A stretch of DNA of 64,000 nt from Pseudomonas allokribbensis (GTDB lineage Bacteria; Pseudomonadota; Gammaproteobacteria; Pseudomonadales; Pseudomonadaceae): positions 2,675,001-2,739,000 of the forward strand of contig NZ_CP062252.1 in the NCBI RefSeq assembly GCF_014863605.1. Reading direction: 5' to 3'. The translations under genes were made by a program, and so were the position numbers. The notes beneath the pieces are model-generated. The model saw only the letters and a program-made list of their open reading frames with translations, was not told where the DNA came from and did not search any database. Of this stretch, positions 37,016 to 47,217 are shown piece after piece. Every line of letters starts with the position of its first letter. Within the stretch, counting starts at the first letter, position 1.

Positions 37016-38365
37016 TCAGGGCTGCTCGATGCTGACGGTGACACACAGTCCGCTGTTCTCGTTGACGTCGGTAAACCCCAGATCAACCTTGAGCCCCGTG
37101 CGATCGGCGATCGCCTTGACGATGGACAAACCCAGCCCCGAGCCCGACTCATCGGTGCCCAGGCTGCGATAGAACGGGTCGAAGACGCGCGCCTGTTCTT
37201 CCACGGCAATCCCCGGGCCGGTGTCGCTGACTTGCAGGACCACCGTCGCTTGCTCCCGTTTGACCGAGAGGTCGATACGCCCGCCGGGCGGGGTGTAGCG
37301 GATGGCGTTGTCCACCAGGTTGCGGATCAGGATCAGCAGGTCGGTTTCGTTGATGCTGACCTGCACGTCCTCGCTGCTTTCGACGCCGATATCGATATTC
37401 TTGCGGTCCGCCAGAGGCAGCAGGTCTTCCAGAATCCGCCGATAGATGTGCAGGACTGAAACGGTGCTCGGCGCTGCACTGGAATTTGACTGCGCGGCGG
37501 CCAGGCTCAGCAGTTGATCGATCAGGTTCCTGCTGCGCTCTATGCCTCGGGACAACGGCAACAGGCGTTCGCGGGCGGCTGCCGGCATTTCCGTGGCGGC
37601 CAGTCGTTCGGCCTGCAGGGACAGGGCGGTCATGGGCGAGCGCAGTTCATGGGCCGCATCGGCGACGAAACGCCGCTGGTTGTCCACGGACTGGGCGACG
37701 CGGGCGAGCAGGCGGTTGATGGCCACCACAAACGGCCGGATCTCGCTCGGCACATGGCTTTCGTCGATCGGGTGCAGGGCTTGTTCGTCACGCTGGTCGA
37801 TATCCGCCGAGAGCATGGCGATGGGGCGGAACATCTTGCGCACCAGATCGCCCACCACCAGCAACAGCACCGGAAACAGGATCAGAAACGGCAGCAGACT
37901 GCGCCAGGCGCTTTCGCGGGCCTCTTTGTCGCGCACGCCGGTTTCCTGGGCGACGACGATGCGCTCGCCACGGGCCGTGGTTTTGACCAGCACGCGGAAA
38001 TCTTCACCGGTCACCTTCAAGGTCGACAGTCCATCGGACAGGGCCGTGGGGAAGGGCAGTGGCAGCAGGGCGTCGTCGTTGCCGACCGCTTGGCTGCCGT
38101 CGGCCAGGTATTGCACGATCACCCGGGATTCTTCGTTGTCGTCGTCCACGGCCTGAGCGGCGGGGTAGTGCAGGGTCATTTGCTGGCGGTCGAACAGCGC
38201 CGCCACCTGGCGCAAGGACTCGTCCTGCATTTCGTGGGCCTCGTCCAGCGCCGAGACGAAGGCGAAAACCGCCGCCAGCAGCGCGACGATCAGGATGGCC
38301 AGCGACAGCGTGACCGACAGCCGCAGTTGCACCGAATCCCTCAGGCGCCTTTTGAAACCATCCAT
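37016..38365 (-). CDS. Two-component sensor histidine kinase
   Basis: 449 residues. Two membrane segments (about 17-40 and 157-176) bracket a periplasmic domain of about 115 residues. A HAMP-like region, the phosphorylated His239 in DAAHELRSPMTAL, an N box (NLVDNAIRYTPPGG) and G boxes (DTGPGIA, GSGLGLSIV) follow. The arrangement fits the QseC/PmrB/TctE-like group. It overlaps the response regulator gene by 25 bp. The signal is unknown. Confidence 0.93.
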   Translation of the reverse strand: MDGFKRRLRDSVQLRLSVTLSLAILIVALLAAVFAFVSALDEAHEMQDESLRQVAALFDRQQMTLHYPAAQAVDDDNEESRVIVQYLADGSQAVGNDDALLPLPFPTALSDGLSTLKVTGEDFRVLVKTTARGERIVVAQETGVRDKEARESAWRSLLPFLILFPVLLLVVGDLVRKMFRPIAMLSADIDQRDEQALHPIDESHVPSEIRPFVVAINRLLARVAQSVDNQRRFVADAAHELRSPMTALSLQAERLAATEMPAAARERLLPLSRGIERSRNLIDQLLSLAAAQSNSSAAPSTVSVLHIYRRILEDLLPLADRKNIDIGVESSEDVQVSINETDLLILIRNLVDNAIRYTPPGGRIDLSVKREQATVVLQVSDTGPGIAVEEQARVFDPFYRSLGTDESGSGLGLSIVKAIADRTGLKVDLGFTDVNENSGLCVTVSIEQP

Positions 38366-39006
38366 CCCATTCCCCTGACGTTCTTGATGACGTGACTGCC
38401 CAGTTTGCGTCGCAGGGCGTGAATCAGAAACTCCACCGCGTTGCTTTCCACTTCATTGCCCCAGCCATAGAGCCGGTCTTCCAGTTCACTGCGCGAAAGG
38501 ATCGCCCCCGGCCGGATCAACAGGGCCTGCAACAGGGCGAACTCGCGGCTGGACAACTGCACGTCCATGTTGTCGGCAGTCGAGGCTTGTTTGGAGACCA
38601 GATCAAGGGATACCACGCCGTTGTCGAGCAATGACAACGCAGTCCCGCCTTTGCGCCGCAATACTGCGCGCATCCGCGCCAGCAACTCGGCCATGTCGAA
38701 GGGCTTGAGCAGGTAATCGTCGGCGCCGCCATCGAGGCCGCGCAGGCGATCGTCGAGACCGTCCCGGGCGGTGATGATCAGCAACGGCACCGGGTTGTTG
38801 CGAGCGCGAATGCTGTCGAGCACGTCCAGTCCGTCCTTGCCGGGCAAGCCGAGGTCCAGCAACACCAGGTCGTAGTGCTGGGTGTCCAGCGTGGCCAGTG
38901 CGGTGAGCCCGTTTTTCACCCAGTCAGTGGCGTAACTGGCGTCGTTCAGCGCACCCTGGATGGCATCGCCGATCATCGGATCGTCTTCGACCAGTAATAT
39001 CCGCAT
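38341..39006 (-). CDS. OmpR-family response regulator
   Basis: 221 residues: receiver domain with acidic pocket EDD at 7-9, phosphoacceptor Asp51 in LLDLGLPG, and Lys in the IITARDG region, followed by an OmpR/PhoB winged helix. It partners the kinase encoded immediately downstream. A strong terminator separates it from the upstream lipoprotein gene, so it needs its own promoter or read-through. The upstream lipoprotein and COG4705 genes are plausible targets. Confidence 0.94.
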   Translation of the reverse strand: MRILLVEDDPMIGDAIQGALNDASYATDWVKNGLTALATLDTQHYDLVLLDLGLPGKDGLDVLDSIRARNNPVPLLIITARDGLDDRLRGLDGGADDYLLKPFDMAELLARMRAVLRRKGGTALSLLDNGVVSLDLVSKQASTADNMDVQLSSREFALLQALLIRPGAILSRSELEDRLYGWGNEVESNAVEFLIHALRRKLGSHVIKNVRGMGWMVSKGA

Positions 39007-39018
39007 GACCCGCTCCCC

Positions 39019-39052
39019 AAAAAAATAGCGCGACGGGCAGGGCCGTCGCGCT
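39019..39052 (-). terminator. Intrinsic terminator between lipoprotein and regulator genes
   Basis: AGCGCGACGG (39027-39036) pairs with CCGTCGCGCT (39043-39052). Read on the minus strand, the stem is followed by an A then seven T (39025-39019). It sits downstream of the lipoprotein gene and just before the response regulator start. Confidence 0.88.
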
Positions 39053-39092
39053 TGTATTGAAGCATCTGTGCAAGGGTTTGTCCGGCCCCGGA

Positions 39093-39530
39093 TCAGGCGT
39101 TGCCCTTCAGCGAGTCAAAGGCTTTGAGCAACTCGTCCATCCGCGCCTTGCAGTCTTTCTGCTGCGGGGCGCTGGCACGCAAGGTGTCGAGCGAGCGGTC
39201 GATGGCCTTGTCCAGCATGTGCCAGTCCCCGGCGGCACGCGGCTTGATCCCGGCTTCGGCCGAGTCCCAGGCGGTTTCCAGATCCTTGATGCGAGTCTTG
39301 GCGCCGGGCAGGTCGTTTTTGTCGACGAGGGCGGCGACATCGGCGGCGATGTTGCGGAACTCGGACAGATCACCCAGTTTTGAAGCGGCCTGGCCTTGTG
39401 TGCTGACTGCACCTGCAGCGGCGTTTGCAGCAGGCTTGTCTGCCGGTTTCGAGCAGCCGGCAGCAATGCTCAGCAGGCAGATGGACGAGACAATGGCGAC
39501 GTGACGAATGAGGTTTTGAATCTGGTGCAT
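39093..39530 (-). CDS. Predicted lipoprotein, helical
   Basis: 145 residues with a signal peptide and lipobox SIAAGC (Cys26), an Ala-rich linker, and a helical domain (about 50-140) rich in Asp, Lys and Trp. The family is not identified. AAGGAATCGTC precedes the ATG. It is 28 bp downstream of the COG4705-like membrane protein gene and ends at a strong terminator, so these two form a transcription unit next to the two-component system. Confidence 0.8.
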   Translation of the reverse strand: MHQIQNLIRHVAIVSSICLLSIAAGCSKPADKPAANAAAGAVSTQGQAASKLGDLSEFRNIAADVAALVDKNDLPGAKTRIKDLETAWDSAEAGIKPRAAGDWHMLDKAIDRSLDTLRASAPQQKDCKARMDELLKAFDSLKGNA

Positions 39531-39558
39531 GACGATTCCTTGATGAACAGTTGAAGGT

Positions 39559-40323
39559 TTATTCAGTGATTGCTTTGCGATTGCCGGTACTGATCTGCGC
39601 GGCCGTCACCAGCAGGACGATGACGCAGAGGAAAATCGCGCTGGTCCAGGTCGCGCCCATGCCGAGGCCTCCGTAGGTTTTGGCCTGGGTCAGCAAGTCG
39701 CCGAGGGACGCGCCGAAGGGGCGGGTCAGGATGTAGGCGATCCAGAACGTCAGCACCGTGTTGCCGCCCAATCGCCAGGCAATGAAGGTGGCGGCGATCA
39801 GTGCGCCGAAGATGACGGCGCCGACAGTGAAGCCAAGGCCCAGCGCTTCGGTCGCCAGGTCGCCGGCGGCCGTGCCGAGGGCAAAGGTGCAGAGCACCGT
39901 GGCCCAATAGAACAGTTCTCGACGCGGGGTGACGATTTCGCGGATCGACAGGCTGCGTTCCGTCCGGTACCAGACCAGGAAATTCACCATCAGCAATACG
40001 GAGAACACAGCGGTGCTGGTGTAGAGGCTGACGTCCAGCATGTCGGTCAGGATGTCGGTGATCTGCGTGCCGACGATGCTCACCAGCACCACGGTCAGCC
40101 AGTAGATCCAGGGTGTGTAGGCTTTGGTACGCAATTGACCGAACAGCGCAATGGCCAGCAGCGCGGCCATGCCGAGGCTGGTCGGGCCCGCGCCGAATCC
40201 GGCATCCACGGCCAGAAAGTCGGCACCGGTTTCACCCACGGTCGTGGACAGGATCTTGATCACCCAGAAGGACAGCGTCACTTCGGGTACTTTGTTGAGC
40301 CAGTCGGCTATGGCGGGTTTCAT
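39559..40323 (-). CDS. COG4705-type integral membrane protein (DUF347-like)
   Basis: 254 residues with about eight hydrophobic helices and repeated short motifs ([40 protein letters not shown]) spaced at similar intervals. These are the signature of the DUF347/COG4705 membrane proteins; their function is unknown. Such genes often lie beside an OmpR/kinase pair, as here. AGGAGAGG lies upstream of the ATG. The biosynthetic operon ends 100 bp upstream on the same strand with no terminator that I can see. Confidence 0.83.
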   Translation of the reverse strand: MKPAIADWLNKVPEVTLSFWVIKILSTTVGETGADFLAVDAGFGAGPTSLGMAALLAIALFGQLRTKAYTPWIYWLTVVLVSIVGTQITDILTDMLDVSLYTSTAVFSVLLMVNFLVWYRTERSLSIREIVTPRRELFYWATVLCTFALGTAAGDLATEALGLGFTVGAVIFGALIAATFIAWRLGGNTVLTFWIAYILTRPFGASLGDLLTQAKTYGGLGMGATWTSAIFLCVIVLLVTAAQISTGNRKAITE

Positions 40324-40423
40324 GGGTGGGATGCCTCTCCTGAGCAGCGCTGGAAGTGCGCAGGGGGAGAAGGTATCCAGTGAAACTTAGCTGAGCCTGA
40401 GGACGGAACCTTGCGGTCTTGTT

Positions 40424-41074
40424 TCAGCGCTCGCGCAAGGCGACGGCGCTGTAGAGGCGCTGTTCATCAAACGCGTATCGGACATCCACCGTGAAGGGGG
40501 CGAGGCAGGATTCCAGATCGGGCGCCAGGCTGTGGATTGCGCAGTGTCCTGGCTCGGCCAACAGTTCCACGATCAGGTCACCGGCACGCACGTGGCGTTG
40601 GCAGAAGGAGAAGATGGCTTTGTAGAACGCCTCCTTGATGCTGAACTGCAATGTGCCTTCGCAGAAACCCTGTGTCGCGAAGTCTTTTGTCGGAGAACGG
40701 CCCAGCACCCGTCGATATAACGGCGCCTCCAACGGTCGGTTGCTCTGGGCATCAATGCCCAGGGCTGCGATGTGTCGCTTGAGGGCGAGGGCCGCCGCGC
40801 AGTAGTTGTCGGTGTGCGAGATGCTTCCGCAGACACCGGGCGGGAACAGTGGTTCGCCCCCGGAACCCTTGCCGATTGGCAGGCCCGGGAATCCGAGGTG
40901 TATGAGCGCTGCGCGGGCGCAGTTGCGCCCGGCAGTGTATTCGCGAAGGCGCTGCCGGTTCATCCCGACCGTCAATCCGCGTTCCGCTTCGAGCAGGCCC
41001 GCAGACCACATAGCGCGGTCGCGGGCCTCGACGATGCAGCAATCTTCCCCGAGCAAGGTCGTAAAGCCCGTCAT
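40424..41074 (-). CDS. 4'-phosphopantetheinyl transferase, EntD-like
   Basis: 216 residues. Family motifs are GRNCARAAL (49-57), GSISHT (83-88), GIDAQ (106-110) and FSIKEAFYKA (144-153). The enzyme moves phosphopantetheine from CoA to the Ser of carrier proteins, here probably the NRPS T domain and the two free carrier proteins of this operon. The usual G-I-D-x-E has Gln at 110 where Glu is common, although Asp108, Lys147 and Glu148 are present. The start overlaps the NRPS stop by 4 bp. Confidence 0.92.
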   Translation of the reverse strand: MTGFTTLLGEDCCIVEARDRAMWSAGLLEAERGLTVGMNRQRLREYTAGRNCARAALIHLGFPGLPIGKGSGGEPLFPPGVCGSISHTDNYCAAALALKRHIAALGIDAQSNRPLEAPLYRRVLGRSPTKDFATQGFCEGTLQFSIKEAFYKAIFSFCQRHVRAGDLIVELLAEPGHCAIHSLAPDLESCLAPFTVDVRYAFDEQRLYSAVALRER

Positions 41075-44000
41075 GCCCGGTCCAACTCAACCGGCCGTGT
41101 AACCGGCGATGGTTGCAGTTCCTCCTTTATCAACGCACCGAGCGTTTCGACTTGCGGGGTCGTGAGCATGGACATGTGGTCGCCGGGGACATCCTGCAAC
41201 TCGGGTACCTGGAGCAGGAGTTGCTGGCAGACACGGACAAATCCCGCTTGCAGTTTTTGCCGCAGGCTGGCGTCTTGCGCCAGAAAGACGGCAACCCTTC
41301 CACTGAACCTGCCGTCGGGTACATAGCCGGCGAAAATCTGGCAATGCTGCCTGTAGAGCTCTTGAGCGGCGGTCCGCAACTGATGTTGCAATGCGTGGCT
41401 GCCCGGATCTTCCTCGGTGGATTCCAGCCATTCAGGAAGCGTATCCGGTTGTGCGCGCAGTCCTGCCTGCTCTTCCAGTACTCGCGGATCGATCAATGTG
41501 GCATCCAGCAGGATCAGCCGTACGGTTTTTGATTGCTGTTCCAGCAAGCGTGCCGTCTCAAAAGCGATCGTGCCCCCGAAGGAGTGTCCCAACAGCGTGA
41601 TCGGTTCCTCGCTCCCACGGTTGAGGATCGCGTTCGCGTAACGAATGGCGAGTTCCTGGACGCCGAGCAGGTGCTCGCCGTCGCGGTAGGTCTCGAAGGG
41701 CTCCAACGCATGGAAGTTGCACGTTGACGCCAGTGCTCTGGCCAACTGGAAATAGGCAATGCCATGCATCCCGCAGCCCGAGAACCCATAGACGTCGGGC
41801 AAGCCCGGTTGCTCGAACCAGCGTGTGATTTTGACCTCACGGGAATCGCTCACGGTGCTCTGCTGATCCAGGAAGCGGCTCAGCGCCTCGACGGTCTGGT
41901 GATCGAAGAACGTGCGCAAGGACAGTTGGCGGTCGAATTCGCGGTTGATACGCACCAGACAACGAATCGCCAACATCGAATTCCCGCCCAGTGCGAAAAA
42001 GTTGTCGCGCACAGACACCTGTTCGACCTGCAGGACCTGGGCCCAGATGGCGGCCAGTCGTTGTTGGGTGGCGGTTTGGGTGGCGACGCTGACCGTCTCG
42101 CCCGAGGTGGGTGGGGGCAGGCGGCTGCGATCGATCTTGCCGCTGACGTTCAGTGGTAATTGCTCCAGAAACACCCAGGCGCTCGGCACCATGTAGTCCG
42201 GCATGACGCGTTGCAACTGCAGTTTCAGGGCATCACGCTGCAGCGTCTGTCCAGGGCGCGGGACGACGTAGGCAACCAGTTTACGGGTGGCGGGATCGTC
42301 CCCGTGCGCGGTGACGATCGCCTGCCTTACGCAAGGACAACGTCTCAAGGCGGCCTCGATCTCGCCCAGTTCGATCCGCAACCCACGGATTTTCACTTGG
42401 AAATCGATACGGTCGAGGTAGATCAGGCGGCCATCGGGCAATTGGCGCGCCAGATCTCCCGTGCGGTACATGCGACTGTCCGGCGGGCCGAACGGGTCGG
42501 GCAGGAACCGTTCTGCAGTGAGGTCAGGACGATTGATGTAGCCCCGCGCCAGGCCATCGCCAGCGATGTGGATTTCCCCTGTGCAGCCCACTGGAACCGG
42601 ATTCAGATAGCAGTCCAGCACATACAGGCGAGTATTTTCCACGGGGCCGCCGAGGGTGGGGGACTGGCCGGCAACGATGTGCGCGCGACTGGAGTAGATG
42701 GTGGTTTCGGTGGGGCCATAGAGGTTCCAGACACGGCGGGCGAAGGTACGCATGCCGTCAGCCAGCGCATCGTCCATGGCTTCACCGCCACTCATGGCGG
42801 TGTCCAGAGTCAGCTCGACCTGGCTGTCGATCAACATGCGCCACGTGGCAGGTGTCGCCTGCAGGACTGTTGCGCCGTATTCGTTGGCCAGTCGCGCCAG
42901 GGCCATCGGATCAGAAGTGTCTTGCTTGCTGGCGAGCAGGATCCGGGCTCCGCTGATCAGCGGGAGATAGACCTCAACGGCAAAGATATCGAAGGCGGCC
43001 GAGGTCACGCTCAGCCAGACGTCCGAAGCCTTCAGCCCCGGTGCGGCCTGCATGGCCGCAAGCAGATTGCTCAGGGCCCGGTGTTCGATCTGCACGCCTT
43101 TTGGACGCCCCGTCGAACCTGAGGTGAACAGGCAGTAAGCCAGCTGTTGCTGACCGACCTCGATCTGTGGATCGGTCGACAGCTGCCCGAGAAGGGCCTC
43201 CCGATCCCGGTCCAGGCAGATCGTCGGCAGCGCACTGTCAGGCAAGTGTCCGCGCAGACTGCCACAGGTGAGAATCAACCCGACTTCGGCGTCATCCAGC
43301 ATGGTTGCGATCCGCTGCGCGGGATACATCGAGTCCAGCGGCAGATAAGCCCCTCCGGCCTTGAGAATGGCCAGCAGACTGCTGATCAACCGGGGGCCGC
43401 GTTCAACCAGTAGCGCCACGACGGTTTCCGCTCCCACCCCTTGCGCGCGCAAGTGCCAGGCCAACTGGTTGGCCTGACGGTTGAGGGTCGCGTAGCTCCA
43501 TGCCTGCCCTTCAAAAATCAGCGCAGTGGCCTCAGGGGTTCGTTGGACCTGTTCTTCAAAACGCTGGAACACCGGCAATTGCTGTGCGGCACTGAGTACT
43601 GTGGCATTTCGGGTCAGCGATAGCGAAGGGCAGTCCATCGGGGCCAGAGGCAACGTGTCGATCGGCGCCTCGGGAGTGTGTGCGAGGGCTTTAAGGATGG
43701 CCTCGAAGTGCCGCGTCAGGTGCGCCATCGTCTCGGCGTCGAATTGATTGGCGTCGTATTCCAGACGGCCTTCGAGCGCTGTCTGAGCTGAATATGCCAG
43801 CAGCTTCAGGTCACAGCCGAGGCTCTGAGGCCGGGGCGAATCGGATTCTCCTCGTTCGAACATGACGGGCAGGTGTTCAACGGTCGGGTGATCACCTTGT
43901 CGGGCCAGTTCTGCCAGCACACCTGCAAAATCCGCATCGGGATTCTGCTCGGCCTGTGCATGGGCTTCACGTGTCAGAGACACCACCGCCGTAAGGCTGA

Positions 44001-47000
44001 GTCCGCGGCGAAGGCGGGTACGCAGGAGCCGTGTATCGGCGAGGCTGCCGACCCCGCCTTCCGCTTCGCCGGGGGGGCGACGCATCGGGGTGTAACCGAG
44101 GCAGATCTCGTCCTGCTGGCTGTAGCGATACAACAAAGTGTTGAATGCCGCGATCAACGCAATATCGAGTGTCGTGCCATGGTGTGCAGCCAGGCGTTCG
44201 ATGGGCTCCAGCGTTGAGGGCTCGATACGCCAGGCGGCTACGCCACGCTGGCGTGGCCGGGAGGAAGGCGAAACTCCGGTTCGAGGCAGTTCCAGGGTCC
44301 ATGAGCGCTGAGGCGCTGGCGGGTGGGTGATCGACGTTTCGGTGGGGGCCGTGGCGGGTTCTTCACGTTGCAGCCAGTCCGGAGGCGGCAATGCCTTGCG
44401 GTCGACCTTGCCATTGAGGTTCAGCGGCAGGCGCTGCAGCGCTATCCAGGTGTCGGGCACCATGTAGTCGGGCAAGCCGTGACGCAGGGTGCGGCTCAGT
44501 CGTTCGGGGTCGAGCGTGTGTTGGTCGGTGCAAACGAGGTACGCCACCAGCCGTTTTTCGCCTGGGGAAACGTCCAGCGCGATGACCACCGCTTCGCGGA
44601 TCCCGTCGCAGGCCAGCAGTTGATTCTCGATTTCCCCCAGTTCGATGCGGTGCCCGCGAATCTTCACCTGGAAATCGATACGGCCGATGAACTCAAGTGT
44701 GCCGTCCGCACGGCGGCGTCCCAGGTCGCCGGTCTTGTACATCCGGCTGCCGACAGGGCCGAAGGGATTCGCGATGAACTTTTGCTCAGTCAGCTCCGGA
44801 CGTTTGAGGTAACCCTGTCCGACGCCGATCCCGGCGATATGGATTTCGCCGGCCACGCCATCCGGGGCGAGATGCAGTTGTTCGTCCAGCACATACACCT
44901 GAACGCCAGGAATGGCCTGGCCCAATGGCATTTCTGCAGCGACTGCGGTCGATTGCAGGTCTTGCCTGCACCAGGTCGCAACGTCCGAACACTCGGTCGG
45001 CCCGTAAGAGTTGACCAGGGTCAGCGGCCTGCCTCGCAATTGCTCGATCAGCGAGCGGTCGACCGGTTCGCCACCCAGTACCAGCGTGCGCAGGCTGGCG
45101 GTTCGGGGCGAGGCGGCAAAAGCCCGGAACGCGGACGGCGCGCAGTTGAGCCAGGTCGGGCGATAGGCCGTGAGGGCCTTCAGGAAACCGCCGGCATTGG
45201 CAGGCGAATGGGCTGGAATCATGAGGCATGCACCGGCGCACAAAGGACCCAGAATGTTCTTCTGGGTGAGGTCGAAACCGATCGAACTGGCGAGCATCAC
45301 CCTGTCGTCGGCAGACATCTGCAAACCGTCGCGGACATACCATTGCACCAGGTTGGCAAACCCCCGGTGATAGTTGAGTGCGCCTTTGGGACGTCCTGTG
45401 GAACCCGAGGTGTAGATGCAATACGCCAGATCGTCCATCGCCACAGGCCACTGCGGGTCCGTCGAGTCGAACGCGGCGAATTGTTCGGGCTCCTCCACGG
45501 CGATCGACTCCACCGATTGACCCTCGAAGCGATCCTGCAAATGACGGGAGGTCAGTACCGTTCGAACAGCTGTGTCTTGCAGGATGAAATGGATTCGCTC
45601 ATCCGGATTGTCCGGGTCGATGGGCAGATAGGCACCCCCGGCCTTGAGCACCGCCAGAATGGCGACGACCATTTGTGGGCTGCGCTCAATGCAGATGCCC
45701 ACCAGTGCGTTGCGGCTGACACCGGCAGCACGCAATCGCCCGGCCAACTGATTGGCCTGGACATTGAGTGCCCGGTAGCTCAAACGGGTGTCCTGGAAAA
45801 CCAGTGCGACAGCGTCCGGAGCACGGCGCACCTGTGCTTCAAACCAGCGATGTACAGGCAGGCCAGGGGCAAGTGGCATGTCATCCCCGGCGCACGCGAG
45901 CTTCACAGGCGCGAGCAAGTCACTGACGGCGGCGCCCGGATCACTCAGGGAGGCGGACAGAATCCGTTGGTAGTCTTCGGCGAGTGCCGCGACATCGGAA
46001 GGGGTGAAGAGCATGTCGTCGAACTCGAACACGGTGTCAAAGCCACTGTCGGTCTCGACGATTGCCAGGTTCATTTCGAAGGCGGCGGTGATGTTGGTGC
46101 TGGGTAGCAGCTCGAACGTGCAATCGCCGACCTGCACGGGCAGCCGTTGTACGGAGGCATGGTTGAGAAAGATCCGGAACAGTCCGCCCGAGCCGGCTTC
46201 CTGGCCCAGACGCAGGTGGCCGACCAGTTCGTGAAACGCCAGATGGCGATGCATCATGGCGCGCAGCACTCGCGCCCGAACATGCTGCAACAGCCCGGAA
46301 AACGACAGGCCGCGCGTCAGGCGCAGCCGCAGCGGAACCACGTTGACGAACAATCCGGTCAGGTCTTTCTGGTCGGCGTTGTCACGGGTGGACAGCGGCA
46401 TGCCAAAGATCATGTCTTCGGCGCCGGTGTGCCGATGAAGCAGCAGCGCGCAGACGGCCATGTGGACCATGAACGGCGTGAACGTGCCGGGACCGGTCAA
46501 CGCCCGCAATTGCCCGGTGGTTGTCGGTGTCAGTGTGTTGACTACATCGCGGGCCTTGCGCGTGAGTTGTCCGCTGGCAGGCCTGGCACAAGGGAAACGC
46601 TGGGGGGCAGGGCGATCCGCCAGTTCCGTGAGCCAGTAACCCAGCGAATCCGATGGGGTGGTGGTCTTTTGGCGATTCACGTACTCGCTGTAGGACAGCG
46701 GCAGAGGGGACGCTGTATCGGTCCCGCCGGTGATTGCCGTGTAACGGGCCAATAGATCGCGCCACAGAATCTCGATCGAGCTGCCATCGAAAACCAGATG
46801 ATGGATGACGAACAGCAACACATGCTGCTCGGGCCCGGTTCGCAGCAGCACACAACGCAACAGCGGACCACGGCTGATATCCATCGGCCTTTTCAGCAAC
46901 GCATCGATGCGCGCCGCAAGGGTATCGTGCTCGCCGTCGGCGATCACCACGTGCTCGAGGGTGGCGTCGAGGGTACCGGAAATGATCTGGCGGGGAGTTT

Positions 47001-47217
47001 CTCCCTCCAGTACAAACCGCGCGCGCAGGTTGTCGTGGCGCTGTACCAGCCAATCGATGGCTTGCTGCAAGGCGGGGATATCGAGTGGGCCATCAATCGA
47101 TACACGCACCGGAATGTTGTGGGAGGTGGCGGCCTGGTTGACCTGTTCGCTGATCCACAGACCTACCTGAGTGTCGAGCAGCGGCAATGAGCAATCGTTG
47201 GGAAGGGTCGGGTTCAT
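41071..47217 (-). CDS. NRPS with internal deletion: C-A-(half C)-A-T-TE
   Basis: 2048 residues. An N-terminal C domain (HHLVFDG, 139-145) is followed by an A domain (about 460-945, ending NGKVDRKALP). No carrier protein follows. After a 40-residue linker comes only the C-terminal lobe of a C domain (about 995-1185; TTLDIALIAAFNTLLYRYS), lacking the HHxxxDG lobe. Next are A (1200-1690), T (GGNS Ser1747) and TE (GHSFGG Ser1879). The second A pocket reads D-I-V-Q-M-G-L-I-Y, near the Gly code. The first reads D-L-K-N-L-G-S-D-V and is unassigned. Inference: the first A domain may load a free-standing carrier protein in trans, and the first C domain may accept an ACP-bound chain. It overlaps the ATP-grasp and PPTase genes by 4 bp each. 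Confidence 0.94.
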   Translation of the reverse strand: MNPTLPNDCSLPLLDTQVGLWISEQVNQAATSHNIPVRVSIDGPLDIPALQQAIDWLVQRHDNLRARFVLEGETPRQIISGTLDATLEHVVIADGEHDTLAARIDALLKRPMDISRGPLLRCVLLRTGPEQHVLLFVIHHLVFDGSSIEILWRDLLARYTAITGGTDTASPLPLSYSEYVNRQKTTTPSDSLGYWLTELADRPAPQRFPCARPASGQLTRKARDVVNTLTPTTTGQLRALTGPGTFTPFMVHMAVCALLLHRHTGAEDMIFGMPLSTRDNADQKDLTGLFVNVVPLRLRLTRGLSFSGLLQHVRARVLRAMMHRHLAFHELVGHLRLGQEAGSGGLFRIFLNHASVQRLPVQVGDCTFELLPSTNITAAFEMNLAIVETDSGFDTVFEFDDMLFTPSDVAALAEDYQRILSASLSDPGAAVSDLLAPVKLACAGDDMPLAPGLPVHRWFEAQVRRAPDAVALVFQDTRLSYRALNVQANQLAGRLRAAGVSRNALVGICIERSPQMVVAILAVLKAGGAYLPIDPDNPDERIHFILQDTAVRTVLTSRHLQDRFEGQSVESIAVEEPEQFAAFDSTDPQWPVAMDDLAYCIYTSGSTGRPKGALNYHRGFANLVQWYVRDGLQMSADDRVMLASSIGFDLTQKNILGPLCAGACLMIPAHSPANAGGFLKALTAYRPTWLNCAPSAFRAFAASPRTASLRTLVLGGEPVDRSLIEQLRGRPLTLVNSYGPTECSDVATWCRQDLQSTAVAAEMPLGQAIPGVQVYVLDEQLHLAPDGVAGEIHIAGIGVGQGYLKRPELTEQKFIANPFGPVGSRMYKTGDLGRRRADGTLEFIGRIDFQVKIRGHRIELGEIENQLLACDGIREAVVIALDVSPGEKRLVAYLVCTDQHTLDPERLSRTLRHGLPDYMVPDTWIALQRLPLNLNGKVDRKALPPPDWLQREEPATAPTETSITHPPAPQRSWTLELPRTGVSPSSRPRQRGVAAWRIEPSTLEPIERLAAHHGTTLDIALIAAFNTLLYRYSQQDEICLGYTPMRRPPGEAEGGVGSLADTRLLRTRLRRGLSLTAVVSLTREAHAQAEQNPDADFAGVLAELARQGDHPTVEHLPVMFERGESDSPRPQSLGCDLKLLAYSAQTALEGRLEYDANQFDAETMAHLTRHFEAILKALAHTPEAPIDTLPLAPMDCPSLSLTRNATVLSAAQQLPVFQRFEEQVQRTPEATALIFEGQAWSYATLNRQANQLAWHLRAQGVGAETVVALLVERGPRLISSLLAILKAGGAYLPLDSMYPAQRIATMLDDAEVGLILTCGSLRGHLPDSALPTICLDRDREALLGQLSTDPQIEVGQQQLAYCLFTSGSTGRPKGVQIEHRALSNLLAAMQAAPGLKASDVWLSVTSAAFDIFAVEVYLPLISGARILLASKQDTSDPMALARLANEYGATVLQATPATWRMLIDSQVELTLDTAMSGGEAMDDALADGMRTFARRVWNLYGPTETTIYSSRAHIVAGQSPTLGGPVENTRLYVLDCYLNPVPVGCTGEIHIAGDGLARGYINRPDLTAERFLPDPFGPPDSRMYRTGDLARQLPDGRLIYLDRIDFQVKIRGLRIELGEIEAALRRCPCVRQAIVTAHGDDPATRKLVAYVVPRPGQTLQRDALKLQLQRVMPDYMVPSAWVFLEQLPLNVSGKIDRSRLPPPTSGETVSVATQTATQQRLAAIWAQVLQVEQVSVRDNFFALGGNSMLAIRCLVRINREFDRQLSLRTFFDHQTVEALSRFLDQQSTVSDSREVKITRWFEQPGLPDVYGFSGCGMHGIAYFQLARALASTCNFHALEPFETYRDGEHLLGVQELAIRYANAILNRGSEEPITLLGHSFGGTIAFETARLLEQQSKTVRLILLDATLIDPRVLEEQAGLRAQPDTLPEWLESTEEDPGSHALQHQLRTAAQELYRQHCQIFAGYVPDGRFSGRVAVFLAQDASLRQKLQAGFVRVCQQLLLQVPELQDVPGDHMSMLTTPQVETLGALIKEELQPSPVTRPVELDRA

